A stretch of 64,000 bases of DNA from Streptomyces sp. NBC_00287 (GTDB lineage: Bacteria > Actinomycetota > Actinomycetes > Streptomycetales > Streptomycetaceae), in assembly GCF_036173105.1 (NCBI RefSeq), contig NZ_CP108053.1, positions 8,432,001-8,496,000 on the forward strand, given 5' to 3'. The notes beneath the pieces were generated by a model that did no database searches, had not been told where the DNA came from, and saw only the letters and a program-made list of their open reading frames with translations. Both the position numbers and the translations under genes were made by a program. Below, piece by piece: positions 42,891 through 52,133 of the stretch. Each line of letters starts with the position of its first letter. Position 1 is the first letter of the stretch.

Positions 42891-44359
42891 CGCCGTTCAC
42901 CGTAGCTGTGGAGGGGCTCGCCGCCGACGTCCACCTCCCGGACGGCGACGGCCCCTTCCCGGCCGTCCTCATCCGCACGCCCTACGACCGCCGACGGCAC
43001 CGCGCCGAACTGTGCGGCTGGGCCCGCCGCGGGTTCGCCGCGCTGGCCCAGGACGTACGGGGTCGGCACGCGTCGCCGGGGGAGTGGCACCCGTACGAGA
43101 ACGAATCCGCTGATGGAGCGGCGACCGCCCGCTGGATCCGCCGACAGCCCTGGAGCGACGGTCGGTTGGTCGCCGTAGGTGCCTCCTACGCCGCCCACTG
43201 CGCCCTCGCCCTTGCGCTCGATGCGCCCGCGGAGGACCGGCCCGACGCCGTCATCGCTGCTGTACCCGCGCTGGGCACCGTAGATACTGCTCGTGAACCC
43301 TCGGGTGTGGAACGGCTGTTGGCCCGCGCCGGATGGTGGGCAGCCCACGGCGACCGGCCGGACTCCGACGAGAGCGCCCTGGACAAGGCCCTTGCGGCGG
43401 ACCCCGGTCTGCTCACCCACCTGCCGCTGACCGGCCTCCCCGAGCGGCTCGGCCGGAGCCTGCCCTCATGGCCGGACGTGTGGCGGCACCACGAACGCGG
43501 CCGACTCGCCGCGAAGGCGCAGCACGCCGGAATGCCCCTGCTCGCCGTCGGCGGCCACCATGACCACTTCACCGAGGACACCGTCGCGTTGTGGCGCGGC
43601 TGGGGCGGTACCTCGGCGCGGCTGCTGCTGGGCCCGTGGGGGCACGGTCTCGTCGGCGAGCCCGGACCCGACGCCGAGCCCGCGCATAGGGTCGGCCTCG
43701 GCGAGCTCTACGTGCGCTGGGCCCGCCGCGCCCTCGCCGGGGACCTCGGCCCTGGGCGCCGTGGCGCGGTCGGGCTGGGCGGCAGTCCGTTGTGGGTGCG
43801 CGCCGACACCGAGGGAGAGCTGGGCACGCAGCGCGTACGGCTGCTGCACGGATCCTCCTTCACAGCCGATCCCGAACGCCCCATGTCCTCCGAGGACTTG
43901 GCCGTCCCCACGGACGGTACGCCCGACCGCTGTCTGCTGGTCACCCCGCCACTGCCGCGTCCGCTGGACGTGGTCGGGCCCGTGGAGGTGCGGCTGCGGG
44001 CCACCGCCCACACTCCGTCGGCCGACTGGGCCGTCCGGCTCGTCGCCGTCACGCCGACAGGGGTGGCAGAGCGGCTCGCCGTCGGTGTCGTCCGACGCGA
44101 GGAGCCATCAGGCGAGTTCACCGTAGGGCTCGGCAGGCTCGCGCGGCGGCTGCTCGCGGGCACCCGGCTCCGCCTGGAGATCGCCGGGCACCACTTCCCG
44201 GCCCACGCCCGCAACCCCCACACCGGCGACGACCCGGTCACGGCCACCCGGCTGCTTCCCTCCCGGCGCGAGGTCGACGCCGGGAGCGTGGCCCTCCGGC
44301 TGCCCGTGCTCAGGTCCCGTCCCACTCCCACCGATCCCGCAGAGGAGATCCTGCGATGA
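42887..44359 (+). CDS. CocE/NonD (S15-like) serine hydrolase in the RiPP operon
   Basis: A 490-residue alpha/beta-hydrolase of the X-Pro dipeptidyl-peptidase class. MTPFTVAVEGLAADVHLPDG and FPAVLIRTPYDRRRHRAELC open the catalytic domain; the nucleophile loop VAVGASYAAHCALALA has Ser in an altered GxSYxG; the acid and His regions are AVGGHHDHFTED and LLLGPWGHGLVGEPGPDAEP. The C-terminal jelly roll (PPLPRPLDVVGPVEVRLRAT ... LEIAGHHFPAHARNP) is complete. No signal peptide, so it acts in the cytoplasm. It may trim the modified peptide; hydrolysis of another ester/amide is possible. It overlaps both neighbours by 4 nt. Confidence 0.8.
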   Translation: MTPFTVAVEGLAADVHLPDGDGPFPAVLIRTPYDRRRHRAELCGWARRGFAALAQDVRGRHASPGEWHPYENESADGAATARWIRRQPWSDGRLVAVGASYAAHCALALALDAPAEDRPDAVIAAVPALGTVDTAREPSGVERLLARAGWWAAHGDRPDSDESALDKALAADPGLLTHLPLTGLPERLGRSLPSWPDVWRHHERGRLAAKAQHAGMPLLAVGGHHDHFTEDTVALWRGWGGTSARLLLGPWGHGLVGEPGPDAEPAHRVGLGELYVRWARRALAGDLGPGRRGAVGLGGSPLWVRADTEGELGTQRVRLLHGSSFTADPERPMSSEDLAVPTDGTPDRCLLVTPPLPRPLDVVGPVEVRLRATAHTPSADWAVRLVAVTPTGVAERLAVGVVRREEPSGEFTVGLGRLARRLLAGTRLRLEIAGHHFPAHARNPHTGDDPVTATRLLPSRREVDAGSVALRLPVLRSRPTPTDPAEEILR

Positions 44360-45735
44360 CGACGCTGCCGCTGGAAACTCTCGTCGACCCCGTCTGCGGC
44401 ATCGTCCGCGCGGTCAAGCCCGTTGAGCACCCTGCGGGCGCACCGCCCCGCTACACCGCGCTCACCGCCGAGATAGCCGACGCCCGCCGGCTCGGTCTGT
44501 GGCCCGCCGACCGGGTGTCGCTCGGCACCACCTTCGGCGACCCCGAGGGTGCCCGAATAGCCGCGATAGCGGAGGGGATCGAGCGATACTGCGGCAACCG
44601 CGTGCCGCCGCCCGGCCACCCCGACGCCCCTCTGCGGGCCACGGCCGCCGAGCTGGCCGAGAAGGGGCTGCGGCTGTACGGTCCGGACGCGCTGCCGACG
44701 TACGCCGACTGGCAGTACGGCCGCGAGAAGTTCCCCTACCGCCCCCTCACCCCGGACACGCCCGCCCTCTGGACGCGCGGCACCGAACGGCTGCCCGGCG
44801 GAGACACCGCCGAGGTCTGGGCGCCCGTCGCACTCACCCACCTCAACTGGCGCCAGGGCGAGCTGCGTTCACTGCCTCGCACCCACCACCTCAACTACGC
44901 GGGGATCGCCACCGGACAGGGCTTCGACGACGCTGCCGAGCGCGGGCTCCTGGAGATCATCGAACGCGACGCCCTCGAACTGTGGTGGCACCTCGACGGC
45001 CCGACCCGCGGCATCGACCCGGCCGGCGTGCCCGGTCTCGCCGACGACCTCGCCGGATGCGCGCTCGACGTCCATCTCGTCGAGATGCCCTCGGAGTTCG
45101 CCCCCTGCATGGCCGCACTTGTCCACGATCCCCGACTCGGCCTGTACGCCGCCGGGTTCGCCTGCAAGTACGACCCGGCCGAGGCTGCCCGCAAGGCCGT
45201 CCTCGAAGCCGTCCACACCTGGGTCTTCACCCAAGGTCTCACCGGCCCCGACGGCTGGGTCTTCCAGGCGGTCGAGGCCGGGCTGCTCGCCCGTGGGCTG
45301 TACCTGGACCACCGTGCCGACGGCCGTTATCTCGACGTGTGCGGCGAACAGTTCGAGCACGTACGGGACTTGGGCGCGCATGTCCAGGTGTGGCTGGACG
45401 AGCGGATGGCGTCCGAGGTCCGGCGGTTCAGTGAGCCCGCGCATGGGACCGTGTCGATCGACGCGGTCGAGCCCGGCAGCCGGGACCGGCTGGAGCGCGC
45501 GCTCCACGAGGGCGGTCACCGCATCATGACGTTCGATCTCACCACCGAGGACGTGGCCGAGACGTCCCTGCGTGTCGCGCGGGTCCTCGTCTCCGGGCTC
45601 CTCCCCAACGCCCCTGCCGCATTCGGGTACTTCGGCTGCCCGCGCCTGGCCGGCGCCGCCATCGCGCGCGGCTGGCGTACGACCGCACCGAGCGGGCCGG
45701 AGGACTTCACGTTGGCTCCTCCGCCCCACATGTGA
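44356..45735 (+). CDS. YcaO-family cyclodehydratase
   Basis: The ATP-dependent enzyme that converts Ser/Thr/Cys of a peptide to azolines (459 residues). The three YcaO ATP/Mg-binding elements are visible: RIAAIAEGIERYCG (about 67-80), ERGLLEIIERDALELWW (195-211), and AARKAVLEAVHTWVF. Also typical are THLNWRQGELRSLPRTHHLN, YAGIATGQGFDDAAER and FGYFGCPRLAGAAIARGW. The protein ends APPPHM, a Pro-rich tail as often seen in TOMM cyclodehydratases though not a perfect PxPxP. With the E1-like gene and the SagB-like dehydrogenase it makes a standard azole-forming set. Overlaps the hydrolase gene by 4 nt. Confidence 0.92.
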   Translation: MTTLPLETLVDPVCGIVRAVKPVEHPAGAPPRYTALTAEIADARRLGLWPADRVSLGTTFGDPEGARIAAIAEGIERYCGNRVPPPGHPDAPLRATAAELAEKGLRLYGPDALPTYADWQYGREKFPYRPLTPDTPALWTRGTERLPGGDTAEVWAPVALTHLNWRQGELRSLPRTHHLNYAGIATGQGFDDAAERGLLEIIERDALELWWHLDGPTRGIDPAGVPGLADDLAGCALDVHLVEMPSEFAPCMAALVHDPRLGLYAAGFACKYDPAEAARKAVLEAVHTWVFTQGLTGPDGWVFQAVEAGLLARGLYLDHRADGRYLDVCGEQFEHVRDLGAHVQVWLDERMASEVRRFSEPAHGTVSIDAVEPGSRDRLERALHEGGHRIMTFDLTTEDVAETSLRVARVLVSGLLPNAPAAFGYFGCPRLAGAAIARGWRTTAPSGPEDFTLAPPPHM

Positions 45736-45745
45736 GGGCCGTGCC

Positions 45746-46852
45746 GTGAAAACCCGCCCCGTGGAACACCCAGAGTCGGTGGACCTCGTCACCACCCTCG
45801 CCCGCGCCCGCACTCTGGAGGATCCCGGCCCGGACACTCCCGCCGGGCCGGCCGTCCGTGCCTGGCCGGGACCGCCGAGCTCCCTACCGGAGCCCGACCC
45901 CGGTGAGCTGGACTTGCGGGCCCTGCTCGGCCTCTCCCTGGCGGCGTCGGACGGTTCCGGGCGGCTGCGGCCCGCGCCCTCCGCGGGTGCGCTGCACCCG
46001 GTGGACGCCCAACTCGTCGTAGGCACCGGCTGTGCACTGCCGCCCGGGCGCTACGGCTACGACCCTCTGCGCCACCGTGTGCACCGCCTCGGCCGGGAAC
46101 CGGACGGCACGCTGCCCGGCGCGACCGTCGAACTCTCCGTCACCGCGCGGCGCACGGTCTCCCACTACGGTCATCGCGCCTGGCCGCTGATGCTGCTGGA
46201 CACCGGGCATGTTGTCGGGGCGCTGTGGCTCGCGGCTCGCGCGCTGGGCACGGGCGCGTCCCGGCCTCGGCTGGACGGGCTCACCGAGGAACCTCTCGCC
46301 ACGGTGCACGTCGCTCCAGCTGAGGGAGCGCGCCCGGACTCGGGCGCCGAACTACTGGCCCGCCGCAGCGCGCCCCCACCACTACGGGGCACCCCGCCCT
46401 CGGACGTTCTGCGCGCGCTGCTCGCCACCGCCGCCCAGGCGAGCGCCGGGGAACTCGGCTGGTGCGCGGCCGTCGGTGGACCGGAGCCGGAACTGGTCGA
46501 GTTGGCCCCCGACGGCACACTGCGGCGGCTCGCGGCGGGGGAGGCCCGGCCGACGCTCGCCGTATGGGGTGCGGGGCAGCCGTGGATCGCGGACGCGGGC
46601 GCCGTCCTGCTCGCCTACGGCTGCCCGTCCGACGCCGATGCCCCGCGCATCCGCCGAGCGCACCTGCGCGCCGGATTCGCCGTCCACCTCGCTCACTTGG
46701 CCGCCGTACGACACGGTCTGGCCGCCCGCCCTGTCGGCTCCTGGCAGCAGGCGGATCTGGGTGCTGCGCTCGGCGCCCCACCGGGCCGGGACTGGATCGT
46801 CCACGGCCTGGCCCTCGGCACCACCCACTCCGACGAGGAGAAGACCTCGTGA
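45746..46852 (+). CDS. SagB-type (nitroreductase-fold) azoline dehydrogenase
   Basis: A protein of 368 residues with GTG start (VKTRPVEHPESVDLVTTLAR). The McbC/SagB feature PAPSAGALHPVDAQLVVG is clear near residue 75, followed by GRYGYDPLRHRVHRLG and WPLMLLDTGHVVGALWLAAR. A second half (ELLARRSAPPPLRGTPPSDV, LLATAAQASAGELGWCAAVG) repeats the fold's opening, so the protein looks like two nitroreductase units, the arrangement of SagB-type enzymes. It would oxidise oxazolines to oxazoles with FMN. Some FMN-pocket residues in the second unit seem eroded; activity is likely but unproved. Confidence 0.82.
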   Translation: MKTRPVEHPESVDLVTTLARARTLEDPGPDTPAGPAVRAWPGPPSSLPEPDPGELDLRALLGLSLAASDGSGRLRPAPSAGALHPVDAQLVVGTGCALPPGRYGYDPLRHRVHRLGREPDGTLPGATVELSVTARRTVSHYGHRAWPLMLLDTGHVVGALWLAARALGTGASRPRLDGLTEEPLATVHVAPAEGARPDSGAELLARRSAPPPLRGTPPSDVLRALLATAAQASAGELGWCAAVGGPEPELVELAPDGTLRRLAAGEARPTLAVWGAGQPWIADAGAVLLAYGCPSDADAPRIRRAHLRAGFAVHLAHLAAVRHGLAARPVGSWQQADLGAALGAPPGRDWIVHGLALGTTHSDEEKTS

Positions 46853-48588
46853 TCGTCCACCCCGAGCTGCGCCGTGCCGCACGCCACGCACGGCGCCCCC
46901 TGCTCGCGGCCACTCTGCTCCAGGCGGCCGTCACCCTCACGCACCTCGGGCAGGCCGTACTGCTGGCCGTTGCCCTCGCCGACCTGGCCCGCGGGGACAC
47001 GGACCGGCTCCCGCTGCTCCTCGGCACGGTGCTCGGCGTCGTCGCCGCGCGTGCCGGGCTCGACAACTGGCAGCGGCGAACCGCGACCCGTGCCGGGGTC
47101 AGGGTCAGGGTGGCTCTGCGGGACGAACTCGTGGCCCACCTCGGACGGTTGGGACCCGCGCACCTGACGACCGCGCGGGCCGGGGCCGTCCGTACCACCC
47201 TCGTCGACGGGGTGGAGGGCGTCGACGCCTATGTCTCCCGCTATCTGCCCCAGCTCCTGATCACCCTCACCGTGCCGCCCCTGCTGCTCGCGGCCTTGGC
47301 GGTCATCGAACCGGCCGCCCTCCTCGGCCTGGTCCCCGCCCTACTGCTCGCCCTCGTCGGACCGCGTGCCTGGGACAGGCTGCTGGCCAAGCGCGGAAAG
47401 GAGCATTGGGACACGTACGAGGAACTCGGTGCCGACTACCTGGAAGCTCTCCAGGGCATGCCCGCGCTGCGGGCCGCGGGCGCCGTCGGGCGGACCCGGA
47501 AGCGGCTGGAGAAGCGGTCGGCGGAGCTGCACCGGGCCACCGTCGCCAAGCTGCGCGTGTCCCTCGTCGACACCGGCATCACCGACCTGGCCATCCAGGG
47601 CGGCACCGCGGCCGCCGCGCTCCTCGCCTGCTGGTCGGCCGTCACCGGATCCACCGCGGCGACCGGCACCTACCTGGTGCTGCTCCTGGCCTCCGAGTGC
47701 TTCCGGCCGGTCCGTGATCTGTCCCGCGAGTGGCATGCCGGGTATCTGGGCGTGTCGGCAGCGGACGGGCTTGCGGCGCTGCGCACCGCCGAACCCGCCG
47801 TCCCCGACACGGGAACGGCACCGGCGCACTGGCCGGGCCCGCCCGAACTGCGTTTCAAGGACGTCGAGTTCACCTACGACGGCGCCGAGACGTCTGCGCT
47901 GAGCGGCATCACCTTCACCGCCGAGGCCGGACGTACGACCGCGATCGTCGGCCCGTCAGGCGCCGGCAAGTCCACGCTCCTCGCGCTGCTCCTGCGCCAC
48001 CACGACCCGCAACGCGGCCACATCACCCTCGACGGCCGCGAGGTGAGCGAGTACGCGCTCGACTCGCTTCGACAGGGCATCGCCGTGGTCTCCCAGGAGA
48101 CGTACCTCTTCCACGCCACCATCGCCGACAACCTGCGCCTGGCCCGGCCGGACGCCACGGACGACGAGCTGACACGCGCCACCCGAACCGCCGGCATCCA
48201 CGACGAGATCGCCGCCCTCCCCGACGGCTACGCCACCGTCCTCGGCGAACGGGGCGCCACCCTGTCCGGCGGCCAGCGGCAGCGGCTCGCCCTGGCCCGC
48301 GCCCTGTTGGCCGACGCTCCGGTCCTCGTGCTGGACGAGGCCACCAGCGCGGTCGACGAACGCCGCGAGGCGGACATCGTCCGTGAACTGGTGGACGCCG
48401 CAGGAGGCCGGACCGTCCTGGTGGTCGCCCATCGGCTCGCCGCCGTCCGGCACGCGGACCGCATCGTCGTGCTCGACGGCGGACGCGTGGACGCCGTCGG
48501 CGAGCACACCACCCTCATCGAAGCCGGGGGCGTCTACGCGGAGCTCGTCAAGGCAGGCCACGCTTACCAGGGAGGGCTCGCCGCATGA
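46849..48588 (+). CDS. ABC exporter half-transporter 1 (CydD-like layout)
   Basis: A 579-residue type IV exporter subunit: six membrane helices (AATLLQAAVTLTHLGQAVLL, LLITLTVPPLLLAALAVIEP) and an ATPase domain with Walker A IVGPSGAGKSTLLALLLRH, Q-loop VVSQETYLFHATIADNLRLA, signature TLSGGQRQRLALARALLA and Walker B VLVLDEATSAVDERR. The GTG start overlaps the dehydrogenase stop and its stop overlaps subunit 2, so the two form a heterodimer. Position at the operon end fits export of the mature peptide. Confidence 0.9.
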   Translation: MIVHPELRRAARHARRPLLAATLLQAAVTLTHLGQAVLLAVALADLARGDTDRLPLLLGTVLGVVAARAGLDNWQRRTATRAGVRVRVALRDELVAHLGRLGPAHLTTARAGAVRTTLVDGVEGVDAYVSRYLPQLLITLTVPPLLLAALAVIEPAALLGLVPALLLALVGPRAWDRLLAKRGKEHWDTYEELGADYLEALQGMPALRAAGAVGRTRKRLEKRSAELHRATVAKLRVSLVDTGITDLAIQGGTAAAALLACWSAVTGSTAATGTYLVLLLASECFRPVRDLSREWHAGYLGVSAADGLAALRTAEPAVPDTGTAPAHWPGPPELRFKDVEFTYDGAETSALSGITFTAEAGRTTAIVGPSGAGKSTLLALLLRHHDPQRGHITLDGREVSEYALDSLRQGIAVVSQETYLFHATIADNLRLARPDATDDELTRATRTAGIHDEIAALPDGYATVLGERGATLSGGQRQRLALARALLADAPVLVLDEATSAVDERREADIVRELVDAAGGRTVLVVAHRLAAVRHADRIVVLDGGRVDAVGEHTTLIEAGGVYAELVKAGHAYQGGLAA

Positions 48589-50330
48589 GCAGCAGCACCA
48601 CCACTACCGATCTGCCCGCGCGCGGCTCACTGCGCGCCCTGCTCCCCGCGCTCGCCGGGCACCGGATCATGATGGCCCGCACCTGTGCCGCCGCGCTCAT
48701 CGAACAGGGCTCGCTCGTCACGTTGCTGACGCTGGCCGCGCACACCGTGGGAACCGCCGTCATCGAGGACAGCGCGCCCTCGGCCGGTACGGTCAGCGCG
48801 CTCATCGTCCTCGTCCTCGTACGCGCCCTGATGACCTGGCGCGAGATGGACCTCTCGCACGACCTGGCCTACCGGGTGCTGGCCGAGCTACGCGTACGCG
48901 TCTTCGACGGGCTCGCCCGCAGCGCGCCCGCCCGCGTCGCCGGCCGGCGCAGCGGGGACCTGGCCGCCACGGCCATGGCAGACGTCGAGGCGCTGGAGTT
49001 CTTCTACGCACACACGACCGCCCAACTCCTCGCATCGGGAGTGGTGTTCACCGGCGGTGCCACTGTTCTGGCTTCTGTGGAGCCATGGTTGCTGGTGGCG
49101 GTGGTGCCGGTCGCCGCGCTGCTCGCCGTGGCGCCCTTCGCCGACGCGCGCGGACGCGCGGCGCGCGGGGCCCGCACCAGGGCTGCCGCCGCGAAGCTGT
49201 CGGCAGACACGGTGGAGACCGTCGACGGGCTGCGTGAGCTGCTCGCCTTCGGTCGGCTGGGCGAGCGGCGCGGCCGTCTCGCCGAACAGGGTCGGAGGGT
49301 GGGTGAGGCACAGCGTGCCGAGGCCACGTGGGAAGCCATGGCCGCCGCCGTACGCGATCTCCTCATCGTGCTCGCGATCCTCGGCGTGGTGGCCGCCGCG
49401 GCGCAGTCCGTCACCTCCGGGCGGTTGCACGGCGCTTGGGCCCCGGCCGCGATGGCGCTGGCCCTGTCGGTGCTGGGCCCCGTCGCCGAGTCGGCCAGGG
49501 CACTGAGCCAGGCGGTGGGCCTGCGGGCCGCGGCCGCCCGGGTCAACGCGGCCCTGACGGCGCCCGCTCTCGCCCCGCCGCCCGCCACACCCCGTCCGCT
49601 TCCTTCCGGCCCGCTGGGCGTCCGACTCCACCAGGTGAGCTTCGACTACGGAGGCAAGCCCGTACTGGACGGAGTCGAGCTGAAGGTCCGCGCAGGGCAG
49701 ACCCTGGCACTGGTCGGTGCGTCAGGGGCCGGCAAGTCGACCTGCGCGCACCTGCTGGCCCGCTTCTGGGACCCGTCCGAGGGCACCGTCCATCTGATAC
49801 CCGGCGACGGCGATCCCGTCGACGTGCGTGACGTGAGCGATGCCGAACTTCGACGTGCCGTGGCCGTGGTGGGCCAGGACACGCCCCTCTTCCACGGCAC
49901 CCTCACCGACAACCTTCGGCTGACCGCGCCCGAGGCGCACGGGGACCTCCTCACCGAAACGGCCCGGCTGTGCGGCGTCGACCGGATCGCCCCCCTGGAC
50001 ACCCTCGTCGGCGAGCGTGGCTCCACCCTCTCCGGCGGCCAGCGCGCCCGGATCGCTCTCGCCCGCGCGCTGCTGGCCGAGCCGAGAGTTCTCGTCCTCG
50101 ACGAGACCACCGCCCACCTCGACAACGCCAGCGACGCCCAACTCGCCGCCGCTCTCGGCAAGAAGGACCGCACCACGATCGTCATCGCCCACCGCCCCGC
50201 CACCATCCGCCGCGCCGACCGCATCACCGTCCTCGAAGCCGGCCGCATCACGGAGGAAGGCACCTGGGACGAACTCACGAGCCGCCCCGACAGCGCGCTG
50301 AGCCGCATCCTGGCCGTCACCCCGTCCTGA
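48585..50330 (+). CDS. ABC exporter half-transporter 2
   Basis: The partner subunit (581 residues). Membrane region IMMARTCAAALIEQGSLVTL and VVFTGGATVLASVEPWLLVA, then ATPase: Walker A LVGASGAGKSTCAHLLARF, Q-loop VVGQDTPLFHGTLTDNLRLT, signature TLSGGQRARIALARALLA, Walker B VLVLDETTAHLDN. The Walker B Glu is followed by Thr, still catalytically competent in layout. It ends the operon before a hairpin. Uptake and export systems in one cluster are what a secreted metallophore needs. Confidence 0.9.
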   Translation: MSSSTTTTDLPARGSLRALLPALAGHRIMMARTCAAALIEQGSLVTLLTLAAHTVGTAVIEDSAPSAGTVSALIVLVLVRALMTWREMDLSHDLAYRVLAELRVRVFDGLARSAPARVAGRRSGDLAATAMADVEALEFFYAHTTAQLLASGVVFTGGATVLASVEPWLLVAVVPVAALLAVAPFADARGRAARGARTRAAAAKLSADTVETVDGLRELLAFGRLGERRGRLAEQGRRVGEAQRAEATWEAMAAAVRDLLIVLAILGVVAAAAQSVTSGRLHGAWAPAAMALALSVLGPVAESARALSQAVGLRAAAARVNAALTAPALAPPPATPRPLPSGPLGVRLHQVSFDYGGKPVLDGVELKVRAGQTLALVGASGAGKSTCAHLLARFWDPSEGTVHLIPGDGDPVDVRDVSDAELRRAVAVVGQDTPLFHGTLTDNLRLTAPEAHGDLLTETARLCGVDRIAPLDTLVGERGSTLSGGQRARIALARALLAEPRVLVLDETTAHLDNASDAQLAAALGKKDRTTIVIAHRPATIRRADRITVLEAGRITEEGTWDELTSRPDSALSRILAVTPS

Positions 50331-50367
50331 ACTCAGGAGCCTGGACGAAGTCCACGCGTCGCGAGGT

Positions 50368-50398
50368 CAGCTGCGGCAGCACCCCGCTGCCGCAGCTG
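50368..50398. terminator. Terminator at the end of the RiPP operon
   Basis: CAGCTGCGGCAGC (50368-50380) and GCTGCCGCAGCTG (50386-50398) form a perfect 13-bp stem with a 5-nt loop between the convergent exporter and phoX-like genes. Confidence 0.88.
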
Positions 50399-50409
50399 AA
50401 GCCATCGGC

Positions 50410-51768
50410 TCAGAGAGCGCCCTGGGCCCAGGGGCCGGTGATCGCGAAGGTGATGCCGGGGGTCTGGATGTTCACGAACAGCCAGTTGCCGTTCTTCGGT
50501 TCGAACACGGAGCCGGCCCACTCGGAACCGCGGTGGTCGGCCGCCGGGACGTTCTTGCCCGCCGTACCGCCGCGCAGGTCGACGTTGTTGGTGGCGAAGC
50601 GGAAGATCTCGCCCTCGGTGGTGAGGCCGTGGACATACTCAGTGCCGCCGCCGTCCTCGCAGAGCACGAGGGCGCCGCTGGGGCTGACGCACATGTTGTC
50701 CGGCGCGTTGAGGACATCGGCGCCGGGCGAGGCGAACAGGACGCGGAACTCGTCAGTGGCCGGGTCGAGTTCGAAGACCTGGCCCTGGCGGGCGGGACCG
50801 CCGTCGGTCGTGATCACGTAGATGCGGTCGTTGCCGTACCAGGCACCTTCGAGGCGGCTGAAGACCGCGGCGCCGTTCGCCTGCGCCTGGAGCCGCACGG
50901 TGTCCGTCGCCGGGTCGACGTCCTCCACGGGCACCCAGGAGACGGTGCCGTACGCCTTCTCGGCGTCGAGGCGGGTGTCGTACGTCGTCGTGCCGATCCG
51001 CAGGGCCTCGAGGCGGCCGCCCTTGGACAGGTCGCCCGGCACCGCCGGGACGAACCGGTACAGCGAGGCGTCGCCGCGGTCCTCGGTCTCGTACACGTAA
51101 CCGGTCGCCGGGTCGACGGCGATGGCCTCGTGGTTGAAGCGGCCCATCGCCTTGTACGGCTCGGGGTTGCCCTTGCCCTCCGAGGCCACCTCGAAGATGT
51201 AGCCGTGGCGCTTGCCGGCGGTCGTGGAGAAGGTCTCCTCGCAGGTGAGCCAGGTCTTCCACGGGGTGGGACCGCCGGCGCAGTTGCGGATGGTGCCGCC
51301 GAGGCTGCCGTAGGACTCCAGCCACTGGCCGGCGTCCGGGTCGAAGACCAGGGTGGTGGTGCCGCCGCCCGCCTCGGGGTTGTACGCCGGGGCGGTGAAG
51401 GCGGGTCCGGCGCCGCGCTCGTGGTTGCGGACGAGGTGGACCTTGTCGCCGTAGCGGAAGGCCGCCATGCCGTCGTGCGCGCTCGGGGTGCGCAGGCCGT
51501 CGTCCATGAGGTCGTTCGTCCACCCGTAGGAGATGTACTCGAACCCGCGCGGCAGGTGCAGCAGTTCAAGACCGGTCGCCTGGTCCTTCACCGGGCGCAA
51601 CGGGCCGTATCCGGCGTCGAATTCGCGCTTGACCGGCTCGGCGGCCGCCGTTCGCGCCGCGAGGGCCTGGAAGGGGACGGAGGCGGCCGCGGCCACCGCC
51701 GCACCGCGCAGAATCGTGCGTCGTTCAACACCGCGACCGGTCGAAGATCCGGCGGACATACCTGACAT
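50410..51768 (-). CDS. Tat-exported PhoX-family (DUF839) protein
   Basis: A 452-residue exported protein. The twin-arginine signal is RGVERRTILRGAAVAAAASV. The PhoX/DUF839 propeller follows: FEYISYGWTNDLMDDGLRTP, HDGMAAFRYGDKVHLVRNHE, TWLTCEETFSTTAGKRHGYI, FNHEAIAVDPATGYVYETED (metal-binding Glu region), and APDNMCVSPSGALVLCEDGG. Characterised PhoX enzymes are Ca/Fe-dependent alkaline phosphatases, but many DUF839 members have no tested activity. It is convergent with the exporter operon and does not appear to belong to it. Confidence 0.85.
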   Translation of the reverse strand: MSGMSAGSSTGRGVERRTILRGAAVAAAASVPFQALAARTAAAEPVKREFDAGYGPLRPVKDQATGLELLHLPRGFEYISYGWTNDLMDDGLRTPSAHDGMAAFRYGDKVHLVRNHERGAGPAFTAPAYNPEAGGGTTTLVFDPDAGQWLESYGSLGGTIRNCAGGPTPWKTWLTCEETFSTTAGKRHGYIFEVASEGKGNPEPYKAMGRFNHEAIAVDPATGYVYETEDRGDASLYRFVPAVPGDLSKGGRLEALRIGTTTYDTRLDAEKAYGTVSWVPVEDVDPATDTVRLQAQANGAAVFSRLEGAWYGNDRIYVITTDGGPARQGQVFELDPATDEFRVLFASPGADVLNAPDNMCVSPSGALVLCEDGGGTEYVHGLTTEGEIFRFATNNVDLRGGTAGKNVPAADHRGSEWAGSVFEPKNGNWLFVNIQTPGITFAITGPWAQGAL

Positions 51769-52133
51769 GGGAGTCCTCTCGATACAACGAACCGGGGGGC
51801 GGCGGCAGTCACCTTAGGAGCGATCCCTTGTGCCGATTCCCAACGGAAAGTGACCTTTGAGAGAAGCTCTTTCTGATTGTGGTCATGGGGTGTGCGAGGA
51901 AGCGGCTTCGTTGACCTTCAGCCGAACCTGGATGTCGTCCCTATGGATGTGCATAGCAACCGGTCATGTAGGCGGACGTGGCGAGGAGTTCGAGATCCTT
52001 CGTCTTCAGTGGAGTGACGTGATCCGCGCGCTCCAGAGCCTTGCAGGCATCGACCCAGGCCCCCAAGGCGTACGCCGCCGACCCCGCTCAAGATCGCCGG
52101 TCACAGCCACGGCGGAGGCGGGCTCGCTGATGC
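51769..52133. other. 365-nt stretch with no recognisable gene
   Basis: It holds the promoter region of the phoX-like gene and the 3' flank of arsC. The only longer open frames lack codon structure and family likeness. I see no tRNA or strong repeat. Confidence 0.6.

Noticed and set aside
46849..50330. CydDC cytochrome assembly exporter
   Set aside because: The pair has CydDC-like layout, but no cytochrome bd genes are nearby, and it is translationally coupled to the YcaO/SagB-like genes, which favours peptide export.
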